Source: Edaphochlamys debaryana (lineage: Eukaryota; Chlorophyta; Chlorophyceae; Chlamydomonadales). Taken from it: DNA of 64,000 bases. Made by a program: the position numbers and the translations under genes. The first letter of the stretch is position 1; each line of letters begins with the position of its first letter. Below the pieces are notes generated by a model. That model ran no database searches. It worked only from the letters and a program-made list of their open reading frames with translations, and was not told the DNA's origin. Shown piece by piece: positions 12,001-22,525 of the stretch. The stretch lies in assembly GCA_016858145.1 (NCBI GenBank), contig JAEHOE010000164.1:186001-250000 (forward strand), given 5' to 3'.

Positions 12001-13667
12001 GCTGCTCCCCCCGCCCCCGCTCCCCCCGCCCCCGCCCCCCCTCCCGCCCCCGCCCCCGACCCCGCCGCGTGTGCCCGGTCCAGGGCGGTGGCCAGGAGGC
12101 GGAGCAGCTCGGCCTTGACACCGGCCTTCTTCTCACGGTCCTGAGGGGTTGAGGAGGGCAAAGGAGTTTGGTCGAATCAGTGTACGCGAAGTGAATGGTG
12201 CGTGCAGCCCCACGCTGGCCTCCCCGCCAGGCACCGGATAGGTCCAATCCGGCCCGCTGGTACAGGAGACCGGGTCCTGTCCGGTCCGGGTCAGTCCGGT
12301 CCCGCCTGCAGTCTGGCAGCCACCAGCGACTGTCCGCTATTCCGCCTTGTTGGGGAATTTGGACCGATCCGATCCGGTCCGGTCCTGCCCTGTCCGGTCC
12401 GACTTTCATCCGGCCCGCAGTCCGGCACTGACCAGCGTTCGCTTCAGCTCCGCGGCCCGCTGCGTCACCGCCTGCAGCACCGCACCCCCCGCGCCGAGAC
12501 CGGGGGCGCCGCCCTCCGCCTCCTCCCCGTCCTCCGCCGCATCGGCAGCACTGTCACCCTGGTCGAAGCGGGGAGGGGCAGCAGCATGTCAGGCAGTAAC
12601 GCATAATCATGCAGCTTCACGCGATGCCATCTACCGACCGGAGAGCTTTGGCCATCAGCGTTTCCCGTCGTACGCCCGGCCGCAACCATACCTCCTCCCT
12701 TTCCCGTTTACCCCCCCCCCCCCGCCCTTCCGTCCCCGGTCACACCTCGAGGCGGAGGAGGCTGGAGACCAGCCCCAGGGATGCGGCTCGGGACTGCGGG
12801 GGGCAGCGTGCGGGTCATAAGGCTCCCCTCAGGAGTCTCATAGGGCTAGAACCAAGACGGGTGGACCGCAGGCCCCAGCGCGCTCTGGGCTTTCTCTTAC
12901 TACTCTCCGCACCCAGCGCCCATGCTCCACCGGGGGCCCCGCACGGACAGATGAACCCAAGAGCGACCATTCAGGCCTAGTCCCCCGGGTGCCCTCAGCG
13001 CCTTTCGTATCCCTGGCCCCATTTGGAGGTTCTGCCCCCCACCTCCACCCCACGCCTCCGCCCCACCCCCGACCCCAGCCCCACCCCACCGTGGCGTATC
13101 CCTCGTCCTCCCGCTGCAGGTCCAGCAGCTCCAGCGCCAGAGCCCCGCCCCGGGAGGGAGCCAGCGCCCCCCCGCGCCAGTCGTCCCGCTCAGTCAGCTG
13201 CTCGTCCAACCAGCGGAGCATCTGACCGCGGGGGGCGCCGCCCGCAATGCCTGGGGGGCCGGGGGGCGGCGATGGCGGGGATGGCGGGTCGGCACGCCGA
13301 GCGGATGGGCCGAGGGGCTCGATGCACTCCAATCACACGCTGTTATGGAAGCGGTTTAGCCGTCATGCGCAACCAGGGTAGTGTAGCGGCAGGGCAGGGC
13401 AGAACGCATGGCTCTGGCGGGATCCCTCGCGGGACAAGTAGGCAGCGGCTTACCTGGACAGTTGCGAGCGGAGGACCTTGCAGTTGCGATAATGCTAGTA
13501 TCCGAGTCGAATACAACGAGCTCGAGGAGCAGCTCGCCATTCGCGTCCGGTCCGGCCAGGTAGTCGTCAAGAGAGGCTTTGGCAGCAGCCCACGCAGTCT
13601 TGAGCTCCGATCCTGAGCTTGCGAGACGGAGCTCGCGCAGCTCCGCGCGCAACGCGTCGACCGACAT
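1..13667 (-). CDS. PRKDC-like: DNA-PKcs (PRKDC-like) giant HEAT-repeat PIKK, N-terminal part, runs off left edge
   Basis: DNA-PKcs is the nuclear kinase that joins Ku at DNA ends in non-homologous end joining. Exons, 5' to 3' on the minus strand: 13454-13667, 13090-13250, 12746-12793, 12433-12558, 11896-12140, 11614-11728, 11276-11443, 10658-10750, 10386-10457 (uncertain), 10037-10153, 9685-9870, 9452-9506, 9215-9291, 8941-9073, 8361-8810, 8085-8193, 7732-7921, 7329-7559, 7037-7162, 6225-6638, 5953-6053, 5595-5729, 5257-5462, 4839-5051, 4373-4677, 3623-4263, 2874-3463, 2359-2736, 2036-2209, 1214-1898, 307-1089, 33-192. They total 7,701 nt, 2,567 codons, with no stop. Segments follow human DNA-PKcs in order: DELLVSCLGLLLA (exon 7329-7559), AAELLHAAALW (5953-6053), a block ending LAFQLVHWYTR (5595-5729), LRDLCAALCAEWLVWAQK (5257-5462) and LPALVLWLWK (4373-4677). 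They correspond roughly to the first 1,600 human residues; Ala/Gly-rich insertions account for the extra length. The kinase and FATC domains would lie beyond position 1. The start is the ATG at 13667; the same frame is closed shortly upstream. Introns after 11614 and 7732 use GC donors. Alternatives such as ATM, TOR or Ecm29 fit the ordered motifs less well. Confidence 0.82.
5710..5822. repeat. local duplication of an exon start
   Basis: The sequence GGGTCTCGCGCCGCCTT occurs at the 5' end of exon 5595-5729 and again about 90 bp further upstream, in the intron. The upstream copy lacks a good acceptor and is taken as a decoy. Confidence 0.6.
6303..6350 (-). repeat. coding 12-bp tandem repeat, four units (GGTA peptide repeat)
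   Basis: Four perfect copies of a 12-bp unit lie inside exon 6225-6638 of the DNA-PKcs-like gene and encode a Gly-Gly-Thr-Ala repeat in a disordered insertion. The unit is a multiple of three, so changes in copy number keep the frame. Confidence 0.85.
6752..6966. repeat. intronic minisatellite of TTGCAAGGGG/TTGCAGGGGG units
   Basis: Degenerate tandem units of about 10 to 22 bp fill the intron between exons 6225-6638 and 7037-7162. On the coding strand the tract is C-rich. Confidence 0.85.
10820..10918 (-). repeat. partial copy of an exon-intron boundary inside a DNA-PKcs-like intron
   Basis: This block repeats 11401-11505, which is the 5' end of exon 11276-11443 plus its acceptor and the G-rich (plus-strand) intron before it. 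The copy would again encode QVAASLGSAAYA after an AG, then diverges into a short repeated stretch (GGGAACACA on the plus strand) and has no obvious donor. It is treated as an intronic pseudo-exon, not as coding sequence. Confidence 0.7.
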
Positions 13668-13685
13668 GGCTTGCAGTTTGCCCGC

Positions 13686-13706
13686 TATCCCGGCAAGTCC
13701 TCCATC
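13686..13706 (-). promoter_or_regulatory. six-codon uORF before the DNA-PKcs-like start
   Basis: An ATG at 13706 opens a frame MEDLPG that ends at a TAG, 18 nt before the main ATG at 13667. If the transcript starts further upstream, as is usual, this uORF lies in the 5' leader and could lower translation. The uORF is read directly; its function is inferred. Confidence 0.4.
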
Positions 13707-14516
13707 CCCTAGCGTATGTTGGTATTAGTTGTATACATCAAGACAGTGTCAGAGCGGTGGGCTGCTCGGGGTCCTTGTGCTGTGCGTGCCGTGGTCACCT
13801 CCCTCCCCCCTCGCCCCCAGTCCCCGCCCCAACTCGCCCCCACTCCGCCCCGTGCGCCACCTTCGCGGCCACCTCCCTGCAACCCTTCCCGCCCCTGACC
13901 CAACCCGCTCCGCCCTTCTCGTGAACCCCTCCCCCGAACGTGCCCCTGGCACGCGGTCGAGTTCAGCGCCAAGGACCGCACAGGGGCGCTGAGGTCGTCC
14001 GTGCATGCCTTGTGCGGCCCGAGAGGTTACATTCGGTACGGTACGGGCGCAGTCCGCAGCGCTCAGTGAGTAAAAACAGTGCAGTCGCGTTGGACCCACC
14101 CGCCATGCTCCTCAGGCGCTCTGGGGCCAGCCTACCGGTTGATTAAGCTACACCCACAGCAACATCAAGCGACGCCCCCGCTTAACCACCCGCCGTGATA
14201 TATAAAAGGCAGGACTTTGTGCAGAGCTATGGACACAGAAGTAAGACTCGCCCGCCGAACACATGGCAAAGATCAAGTTGGAAAGCACCCACACTGGCAA
14301 CTCCACAAGGGCCGGAGCGAGCCTGATGATGATGTGGCGTACGCCCAGCCAGACTTCCACCACCCCACAACATAATCACCAAGAAGCCGCCTCTCCCTCA
14401 CTAGTGAGGGACTTCTCCTTGTCAGGCGGAGGTGCAAGGTGTTACCAGGCTCTAACTCTCTGGACCTGGCGGGCTCCGCCTTTCTTTGTCGATTGCGTGC
14501 GCAAACAGCCCCCCAT
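13707..14516. other. intergenic: DNA-PKcs-like promoter and 3' flank of collagen-like gene A
   Basis: About 0.8 kb separates two minus-strand genes. The right half is the presumed 3' UTR of gene A, ending near the TGTAA at 14027-14031. The left half, with a long C-rich (plus-strand) tract at about 13800-13930, is the likely promoter region of the DNA-PKcs-like gene. I see no TATA box and no further gene. Confidence 0.55.
14027..14031 (-). terminator. TGTAA polyadenylation signal candidate, gene A
   Basis: TGTAA on the minus strand lies about 490 nt after the gene A stop. TGTAA is the usual polyadenylation signal in Chlamydomonas and Volvox. Position is plausible; cleavage site not visible. 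Confidence 0.45.
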
Positions 14517-17500
14517 CTACGAGATGATGAGGTATCCGCTGGCCTCCGGCCCCGCCAGCAGTCCCTCGGGCATGTTGTAGCAGAAGCCCACCTAATAAGG
14601 GGGGGGGGGAGGGGGGAGATTAAGTTGAAGACATGAACGAAGAGAAGTGGGGTGGGGTGAGGGAAGGTAGATGGGAGGGGTTCACGGGCCGCGGAAGGGC
14701 GGGTGAGGACAAGGAGGGACGGAGGCAAGACCGGTTTGCGATTGGTAGGGCGGGGCTGCGGGGCAGCGGGGATAGAGTCTTGCCTCCGTCGCTCCCCCGC
14801 TCCCTCGCGCCCTCTTTCCGTTACCTCCTGCATACCGTGTATGTGCCAGCGTTCACCCCCGTTCTGGCGGTGAACCAAGAAGTCACCGAGGGCTGCGTGC
14901 TGGTGAAGGTGTGGGCTACAGCGGGAGAAGGGGGAATGAATGGGAAGGCGTGGCTAACCAGGTGATGGTATGACGAAAGTGGGTTGGAAGGGCACCTTGC
15001 ACTGAGCTTCCACACCCGCAGGCGACCGAGGGCCGCCCCCTCAGGCTCAGGTCCCAGGCACTAGCCATGCCTGACTCACCGTCTGGGGCTGCGGAGCCGG
15101 GCTCTTGCAGCACCGCGGGCGGGGCGCTGCCGTCCGCTGGCTGCAGGCAGCAGCCCAGCTTTGCGTCGCGGCTGGCGGTGTCGGAGGAGGCGCTGGGGAG
15201 GGGGGGGGGGCGGGAAAGGGGTAGAGCAGGGTAGGGTAAAGGGCAGGGGTTGTGAGCAAGGTGATGAGTGGGGCTGGGCGGAGGGCGCGCGGCGGGTGCA
15301 GGGACAGGGACACGCAAGGGCGGGCAGGGGGGTCACAGGATGGAAAGGGAGTACCCGAACGGGAAGGCACAGGGTATCTGTCTTCGGCAAACGAAGTGCT
15401 CGCTCACCTGAGGGTGAGGGAGCAGGCGACGGTGCTCGAGGCGGCCGTCAGGGTGACGGTCTGGGTGGCGAAGCTACCGGCAAAGGCCCTGCACGTACGG
15501 AGACGGCGGGGGGGAGAGGGTCAAGGCACCGTGTTGGGACTGAGGCAGGGGGAGCTTGGGTTACGTAGCTAGGTGACATCCCGGCGGAGGGCAGCATCGC
15601 GACAGCAGGCCCTCCACGAGGGCGGGGCCGTGTGGGGACAAGAGGCGTTGTCTTGCGCATGCTTGGTCACGGCTTGCCAGGGCGTACAGGGGGAGGAAAG
15701 AGCAGCGTGCACATTGTCCACAGGCAATCAGTGGGGGCGGGAGGGGGGCAATGCGCCCACGTACCTTGCGGCAGGAGCAAGGCCCGGGGTGGCGGCCAGG
15801 CTAGCCTGTACGGCCGCAAGGGGCTGGAACCTGAGGCCCAGAGGCCCAGCGGGGCCCACGGCGCCGGTGTCGCCCTTCTCTCCCTGGAGAGGGTAGGGCG
15901 GCAGAGCAGCGGGGAGGTTGGGGCTGGGGTTGGGGTGGGGTGGGCGAATGGCTGCATGGTCTTCAAAGGCATGGCCTGAGCAGTTGTCTGCCCTGGGCCC
16001 TGGGCCCTGGGTTCGGAAAGCGGGGCAATCAGGCCACCGCTCTGTAACTAACCACGCCCCGCTGTGCAAACACGGGTACTGACCTTGATGCCGGGCTCTC
16101 CTGGTGCGCCTGGGGGCCCCACTGGGCCCTCACTGCCGAATGCGCCTGAGGGGCCCTGGGCAAGGCGTACCGCGGGGGGGCAGTTTGGGGCGGACAGCTC
16201 GTGGGTTTGAGACAGCTCGAGGCGCAGGAAGCAAGGAAGTTCAGATGGAGTAGGGGAGGGGAAGGGGGGGGGGGCACGAGGGGACGGTCGAGGCGGAGTG
16301 CGGGGGGGCTTGCTTCTAAGGGGCTGCAAGCTAGGTGCCTCGCCAACGACGAGCTGGCCTGCCTACCGGAGCTCCGGCTCCCCCTGGGGCTCCGGGCAAT
16401 CCGGATGCGCCTGCCTGGCCGTCGAAGCCTGGTGGCAGGGCCAAGTCAGCAGGGCGGGGCGTGGGGGCGGCCGTGGAGGGCCACGTCAGCAGGGCGCGGC
16501 ATGGGGGTGGACGTGGACGGAGCGCTGGTGCAGGGCCGGGCATGGGCGAATGAAGACCGGACGGAGCAGGGGGCCGGGGCCGGAGCGCCGGAGCGCCGGA
16601 GCAGGTGGGGCCGGGTTGAGGTGGGGCGGGCGACACCCGGGGCTTCATTCAGGTGCGGCGTTTGTACCGGCCGGTGAAGGGTGGCGTCATGCCTTCTACA
16701 TCCTGCTCCCCACGCAGCGCACCTGGAACGCCCGGGGCGCCAGTGGGCCCCGGCGGTCCGGGCAGCCCCGGGGCACCGCCCCGGGGGCCTGGGGGAGGGG
16801 CGGATAGGTACAGCCGTGGTGGACGCTTGGGAGGAGTCAGGAGTGGGCGTGCTAGCGGTGCGTGCGTGGCGAGGGATCGTGCCTGGCACCGCTAGTTTCT
16901 GTTCCGATCTGCCGTTCAGCTCGATTGTGACTCTTGCCCCCGAAAACACGTAGAAAGGCACGAAGCGAATGGGCACTCACCGGGGGGGCCAGGGACGCCT
17001 GCGGCGCGCGTGAGAGACACGAGGGAATGGTGGAGCAGTTCAGGGGCAAGGGGAGTAGAGGTAGGTCTAGGGTGGACGGGGATCGTAGCAAGCAACATAT
17101 GCCTCCGGCCCTTGTCGCCATTCCCTGGCAGCGCGCTATGGAGCGACTGCATGCACGTCCAAATCCCCTTGCTCCCTCCCGTAGTCTGCAGGAAGGCATA
17201 AGGACCCCACCTGGGAAGCCCGAACCTGGCCCCCTCCCACCCCCCGCAATGGCGCACGTACCCTGGTCGCCTTCGGGGCCCGCCTCTCCGGGGAAACCTT
17301 GGATGCTGAAACCTGCGTGACAGCTCGGGCGGGGAACGGGGTTGCGCGCCTCTATGCGCCCCCCTGCACTGACATGTGTGGCTGCCTTCGTACTTGCCCT
17401 GCTAGCTGCTCACCCACGCCCCGGCAGGCACCCACGCCCCGGCAGGCACGGCAGGCTGGCACCTACCGGGGGGTCCGGGAGAACCGGGAGGGCCGGGGAT

Positions 17501-20500
17501 GATGCCGGGACCCCCGGGCGGACCTGCGAACGTGCGTCGGACAGCGGGAGGGGGCCGAGGCGGGCGGGGGAAGCACGTGCGTGAGTTCTAACACATAAAA
17601 GCAGATGTATGCGAGGTCTCAGACGGCCTGGGCCCATGCGCCCCGTGTCCGGTCCGAAGCCCCAATTGATTCTGATCTGTGCTTTTGATCTAAGATCTCC
17701 TTGCATGTGCGACCCGCACATACAATCAAAGACGACCGCGCGCCCCAATGGACAGGCGCACGATCGCACGGCAGTCCCACTTGTTCAACAGATGTCGTAC
17801 AATGCGGTTTGTTCTTACCGGGGGGTCCGGGCGCGCCTGCATCTCCGGTAGCTCCGCGAGGTCCTAAATGGGCACAGCATCGGGGAAAGATGAGGGATAG
17901 ATGACAGCAGTCTCAGGGACAAGGGTTGGGGGACGATAAATTTCCTCATTAGCTAGGCACTCTGTCTCCTTCCCTCCCGCCAAACCACAGGACGAGCATG
18001 CATGAAAGCATTAAAAGCAGCGCAGGCTACGTAGGCTACGCATGCCCAGATCGAATTGCTTTGCCCATGTGTCGTGTCGGGGATACAGGCCGAGAGCGAC
18101 GGGGCATGCATGCCATGGCTGGTGCTGGCACACCCAGTAGGTGGCGCTCTCGCTCACCAAACCCTCCCCTTCTGGAGGCGGTTCCTGCTGTAACCATCGC
18201 ATCCTGGAGTTAGATTCCTTAAACCCACGCACGCGTCATCACTTGCCCTCGGGACCTGGGGGACCCCTGTCTCCATTGGGTCCTGGGGGGAGGGAAGTGC
18301 GTGAGAGGGAGGGAGGAAGGTGGGGAGCGAGTGAGGGGCCGGGTGAGGAGAAAACGGGCAAGGTTGGGAAGGGCGCGGGCAAAGATAGGCTTGCTTGCCA
18401 TCGGGCCGCCGGCTTGATTGATTGCAAGAAGGGCAAGAGAGGGGTAGGGCATGACAAATCTAGGATTGCTTGGATTACTTGGATACGAAGAGCGCCACAC
18501 ATCTTAGGAGCCTTGCCTTCCATGCTAGCTCATCACACGGCGCCCCATCCAACACCTTATTCCCGTTCCTTTCGTCATTCACTCCGCTCTCTCCGTTCCA
18601 TCCCCCCCCTCCTCCTGGTCAGCGTGTCATTGGAGCCAGCAGCGGGCGTACCTGGGGGTCCGACAGTCCCTGGCTCGGTGGGTTTGGGCCCCTGATAAGG
18701 CCGGCAGCAAGAAGGGCAAGCAGCCACACACGCGCGCCTTACGCTTGGTGAGAAGTGGACCTACCCCGGTAGGTAGCCTTAAAGGCGGCCCGACCCGTGT
18801 GTATCAGCAAAGTCAACTGAACCACAGCCCTATCGCTGCAAACACCTGGGCATGCAGTACAAGGTACGTGGTTGAATCAAGCCCGCCGCCCGCTACTGTC
18901 CGCCCCAGAGCTGTCCAGGCAAAATCTAGCGCCGCCGAGCGAGGCAACCTAGGCAATTGCGCGCACGTCGCATGCACTGGAGGCCCGGAGCGCGCGGCTA
19001 GAGCGGAGTCCTCGGTGTCCACATACAATGCAGAGCCCTCCCGGAGCCTCCCCCCTCCATCCAGTGAGCGACCACTCACAGGAGGCCCTGGCGGTCCCGG
19101 GGGGCCTGGAAGGATGTACGGAGCGCCGGCGTCTCCCGGGGCGCCTGTCGCACCCTGCGGCAGCATTTTCGCAGAACGGAAGAAGGCTCGTTGGTTAAAT
19201 CAGATAATCACATGGTAGGCTTGATGTGCTGGGTTGGTAGCGCTTGGTTGAGTCATGGCCAGTCATGACATGCATGTACGACACGAAAATGCTGGACAGT
19301 CACACATGAGTAATTGAAGGGGTAGGCGCCTGATGACCCCCCACGATAGCACGGTTTGATGCAGCCACCCACGTACCGGTGAGCCTGCGGGCCCGGTCAA
19401 CCCTGCATCTCCTGGAGCCCCCTGCATGCGAGACACACAGCACGGAACAGCTCAGAGCTCAGACGGACCTCAGAGCCTCAAGCGGTAAGTAGGCATCCCC
19501 CGGCAACCTAGAACACAGCCGGCGCACAGTCATAATGCAGTTTGGCCAGCCGAGCTGCACGCAAGTGTCGAGCAAGTGAGGGCCTTGCTGGCCAGACTGC
19601 CGGGGAGCTAGCACTAGCACGATGATAAACCGAAACCCACGTACCTTGGGTCCGCCGGGACCAGGCGGACCCGCATCGCCCTGCGCATGGGGGCCAGGCA
19701 AGAGGGTAACGAGGGAGGGGTTGGTGAGGGCAGTGCATGGCGAGGGACTAGGTGGAAGATGTACAGGCAGCAGCTCAGTGACAGACAGCTCGCTCAGGGG
19801 CTGAGGGGGGGGCGGGCTCATCAGCCCGATCCCTGAGGGACAGGTAGCTCAGGGGCTGAGGGCGGGCTCATCAGGGACAGTAGGGACAGGCTAGAGAGGC
19901 AGCTCATCATGAGGTTCCGGTGGGGACTGACGGCTCCGTCCCGGGCGGGAACAGGGACAGCTGTATGTGGCACAACTACTCGGGATGGAGAGGGAAGAGG
20001 GGTAACCCTCAAGCAAGTAATAAGGAGATTGGCGAGGGGGGCCTGGATTTATTAGGGTAGGGAAGTCCGGAACATGTGGAAGTCTATGCCATTCAGGTGG
20101 GGCGCCCGCTACCGTTTTGGCCATTCATTCGTACCGTCGCGCCTGTGTCTCCTGTCGGGCCTTGAGCGCCTGGAGGCCCGGTATCCCCAGCTGGTCCAGC
20201 AGGGCCTACGCTCGGGGACAGCAGCGGGCGGGGCTTCTATGTGTGGGCGGGGCTTCTGTGGGCGGGGCTTCTGTGGGCGGGACCTCTGTATGTGGGCGGG
20301 GCTTCTGTGGGCGGGGCTTCTGTGCGAGTGCGCGAGTAGCGCGAGGGCACTGCGGTTGGCATTGCTTACTCCCTATTCCCTACCTGCGTACATACACATG
20401 CACCCACGCACGCACTCACCCGCCAAGGTGCTCAGGTACGAGTTCTTCTGGCTTGCCGCGGCCAGGGTCTGCGTAAAGCAGCGTGGAGCATGCAAGGGCG

Positions 20501-20773
20501 GGGAAGGCAACAGTGGTGGATCGGATCTACCGGTATCTTCCATGTATGCCATGAATTCCGCACCTCCCAAGTGAAATCCCCACAAGTCCCAAGGATGTGC
20601 TGAAGGCCGTTGGTGCACGTCGACTGGAGTGCACGGCGGTTGACAATGTTGCCATCCTGAGCAGCGACAATGAGCACCATCCTTGGCGCCAGCAGCATGC
20701 TCATCATTAGCAGGACCAGGCCCGCCAAGGGGCCTGCCGCGAGCAGGGGCCGCCATGACGCCCTTGCCGCCAT
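14517..20773 (-). CDS. secreted collagen-like protein, paralogue A (466 aa)
   Basis: Twenty exons on the minus strand: 20564-20773, 20420-20468, 20135-20205, 19645-19680, 19377-19421, 19080-19154, 18652-18691, 18247-18282, 17819-17863, 17467-17523, 17262-17312, 16981-16998, 16723-16788, 16367-16428, 16084-16155, 15765-15883, 15408-15488, 15080-15192, 14836-14915, 14517-14591 (stop TAG 14517-14519). They total 1,401 nt with closed phases. Order: hydrophobic signal region (about 1-42), a short domain with two Cys and the motif CGDFTWE (to about 86), Gly-X-Y triplets (about 87-326, one break at YILP), then a C-terminal domain with CSLTL, LGCCLQ and GFCYN. The ATG at 20773 is chosen because its MAARASW start is conserved in paralogues B and C; an upstream in-frame ATG adds 13 residues only here. 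The product should be exported and trimerise as a matrix or cell-wall collagen; that role is inferred. The intron after 18247 has a GC donor. Head to head with paralogue B. Confidence 0.85.
16440..16535. repeat. intronic imperfect tandem repeat in gene A
   Basis: Two to three imperfect units of about 45 bp, sharing CACGTCAGCAGGGCG-type sequence, occupy the intron between exons 16367-16428 and 16723-16788. Confidence 0.5.
19797..19893. repeat. intronic tandem duplication in gene A
   Basis: A segment of about 50 bp with CAGGGGCTGAGGG followed by GCGGGCTCATCAG is present twice in the intron between exons 19645-19680 and 20135-20205. Confidence 0.7.
20226..20324. repeat. intronic minisatellite, 17-bp unit, gene A
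   Basis: About five copies of GGGCGGGGCTTCTGTG with small variants lie in the intron between the second and third exons of gene A. Confidence 0.85.
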
Positions 20774-22525
20774 CCTTGCTTGCGCCGCCTGCTGTGTGAC
20801 TGCTGCCTGCATGGGGAGGGATCAACGCACGAGCGTGGGAGATCAGAGTTGAACTCGTGGTGGCAGCGGCGTAAGCCAGTGTGTGGGTTGCGGCGGCGGT
20901 GCACGCGGGCCGGCTCGGCAGGGCCTCGCTCGGGGGAAGGCCGGGCGGGTGAGGCCAGAGGTAGGCACGGCGGCACGCGGTGGGTGCCGAGGCGGCCAAT
21001 GCAGCCTCCGTGCGTGCTATCCTTAATCTGACTAGGAACATAGCTAGACACCGGTTGCTGGCAGCGCGACCGTCCTCGGCCTCGCGTCGGCGCTCGAGTC
21101 CGCACATGCGGCAGGTCAACGTCTAGCTCCCGCAAGACTTCAGAAAATGATAAGAAGTCCCTGTGCCCATCGCACCTGGCAAGCAGTCACGTAGCTCAAG
21201 CGGCCCGGGAGCCGCGAGCTACCGTATCGACACGCACACGCGAGGATGATGGTGACCCCGCCCTTAGCAAGCTACGCGAGGTAACGCGCCCTTCGTGACG
21301 CAGTCTTGTGGGTATGCCTGAACAATGTGCAGTGTGCTGCACCACACGATGGAGCGCAATCGCTCGATTGCCGTTTTCGAGGCGTGGCCGTTGGGCGCGT
21401 CCGGGAAAGTCCTGACGGTTACGGAGTGGTTGACTCCCTTCACCTCGAGTGCGACAGCCAAAGAGCTCCAGCCAATGCCAGGTAGGTGTGCAGCAGGCGG
21501 CGTCGGCTTCACTGCTCAGGCCAGCTGGTCATCATGGAATTCTTTGCGGGACCTCTCTCCATCCCCCGCCCAGTAGCAGGCCTAGACGGCCGGGTGGAGA
21601 AACCGGCCGTTGTAAATTCTTGTTCCTGAAACCATAACGGCCCAACCGCCTCTTCGCAGTGCAGTTACGGGTGGTGCTAAGAGAGAGGCCTAGTCCGGTC
21701 CTGAGCTCCCTCGAGGCTCCCCCGTTACCTCCGTCCTGCGCTCTGCCGAGGCAGCACGCCGGCGGGAGGCAAGCAAGGGACAAGGACACCCCAGGGACAG
21801 CACCCGGGGACACCCGAGACACCCCAGACGACCTACCCCGGCGGCGTCATTCTTTTCGCACAGATCTGCATTGGCCCCCGCACCGGCTTGAGCTCTCTGG
21901 TTGTCGCACTACTGGAGGTGAAGAGCGTCCATTAGGACTCTCGGGTTGAAATCAACCGCCGCAACTCGAACACGGCAATTGCGCTTCCATCGCGTGTGGT
22001 GCAGCGCACAACACATTGGTCAGGCATACCCGCAAGACTGCGCCACAAAGAGCGCGTTACCGCTCGTAGATAGCGGCTTATTGCGTGCTGCAGCCTCATC
22101 ATCCTCGCGTGTATCGAGCGATACGGTAGCTCGCGGCTCCCGGGCCGCTTGAGCTACGTGACTGCTTGCCAGGTGCGATTATCAAAGGGATTTCCTGTCA
22201 TTATGTGGAGTCTCGCGGGAGCTAGACGTTGACCTGCCGCATGTGCGGACTCGAGCGCCGACGCGAGACCAAGAGCGGCGGTCAGCTTTAGTCTTGTCCC
22301 TCGTCAGCTGTAGGATAGCAAGGAGGCTGCGTTGGCCGCCTCGGCAGGTTCGGCCCGCGTAACCCACCGCGTGCCGCCGTGCCTTCATTCCCCCGAGGCC
22401 CTGCCGAGCCGGCCCGCGTGCACCGCCGCTACGCTGCCACCACGAGTTCACCTCTGATCTCCCGCGCTCGTGCGTGCGTTGACCCCTCTCCATGCAGGCA
22501 GTCACACTGCCGCTAGCTAGCAATT
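20774..22525. promoter_or_regulatory. shared upstream region of head-to-head genes A and B (inverted duplication)
   Basis: The 1.75 kb between the starts of A and B consists of two inverted copies of one upstream block, meeting near 21850. The A copy (minus, 20774 to about 21830) matches the block before gene C at 33560-34600 almost end to end; the B copy (about 21860-22525) is shorter and more diverged. Shared features include a CATGCAGGCAG stretch just before the start, an RGATCTCCCRCGCTCGTGCGT-like stretch and a segment open for about 80 codons (21264-21512, minus). I see no TATA box. It probably contains both promoters and 5' leaders. Confidence 0.7.

Noticed and set aside
10442..12409. 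Minus-strand open frame of 655 codons read as one exon
   Set aside because: It runs through several introns. Conserved segments lie in different frames joined by consensus splice sites, and the spliced model closes phase.
1..13667. ATM, TOR, Ecm29 or another HEAT-repeat giant
   Set aside because: The order of motifs such as DELLVSCL, AAELLHAA, LVHWYT and ALCAEWLVW follows DNA-PKcs; I could not fit the other families.
21264..21512. 82-codon ORF (starts MKPTPPAAHLPG) upstream of gene A
   Set aside because: The start is shared with 33868-34131, but the frame diverges there and is broken before gene B. Better explained as part of the copied upstream block.
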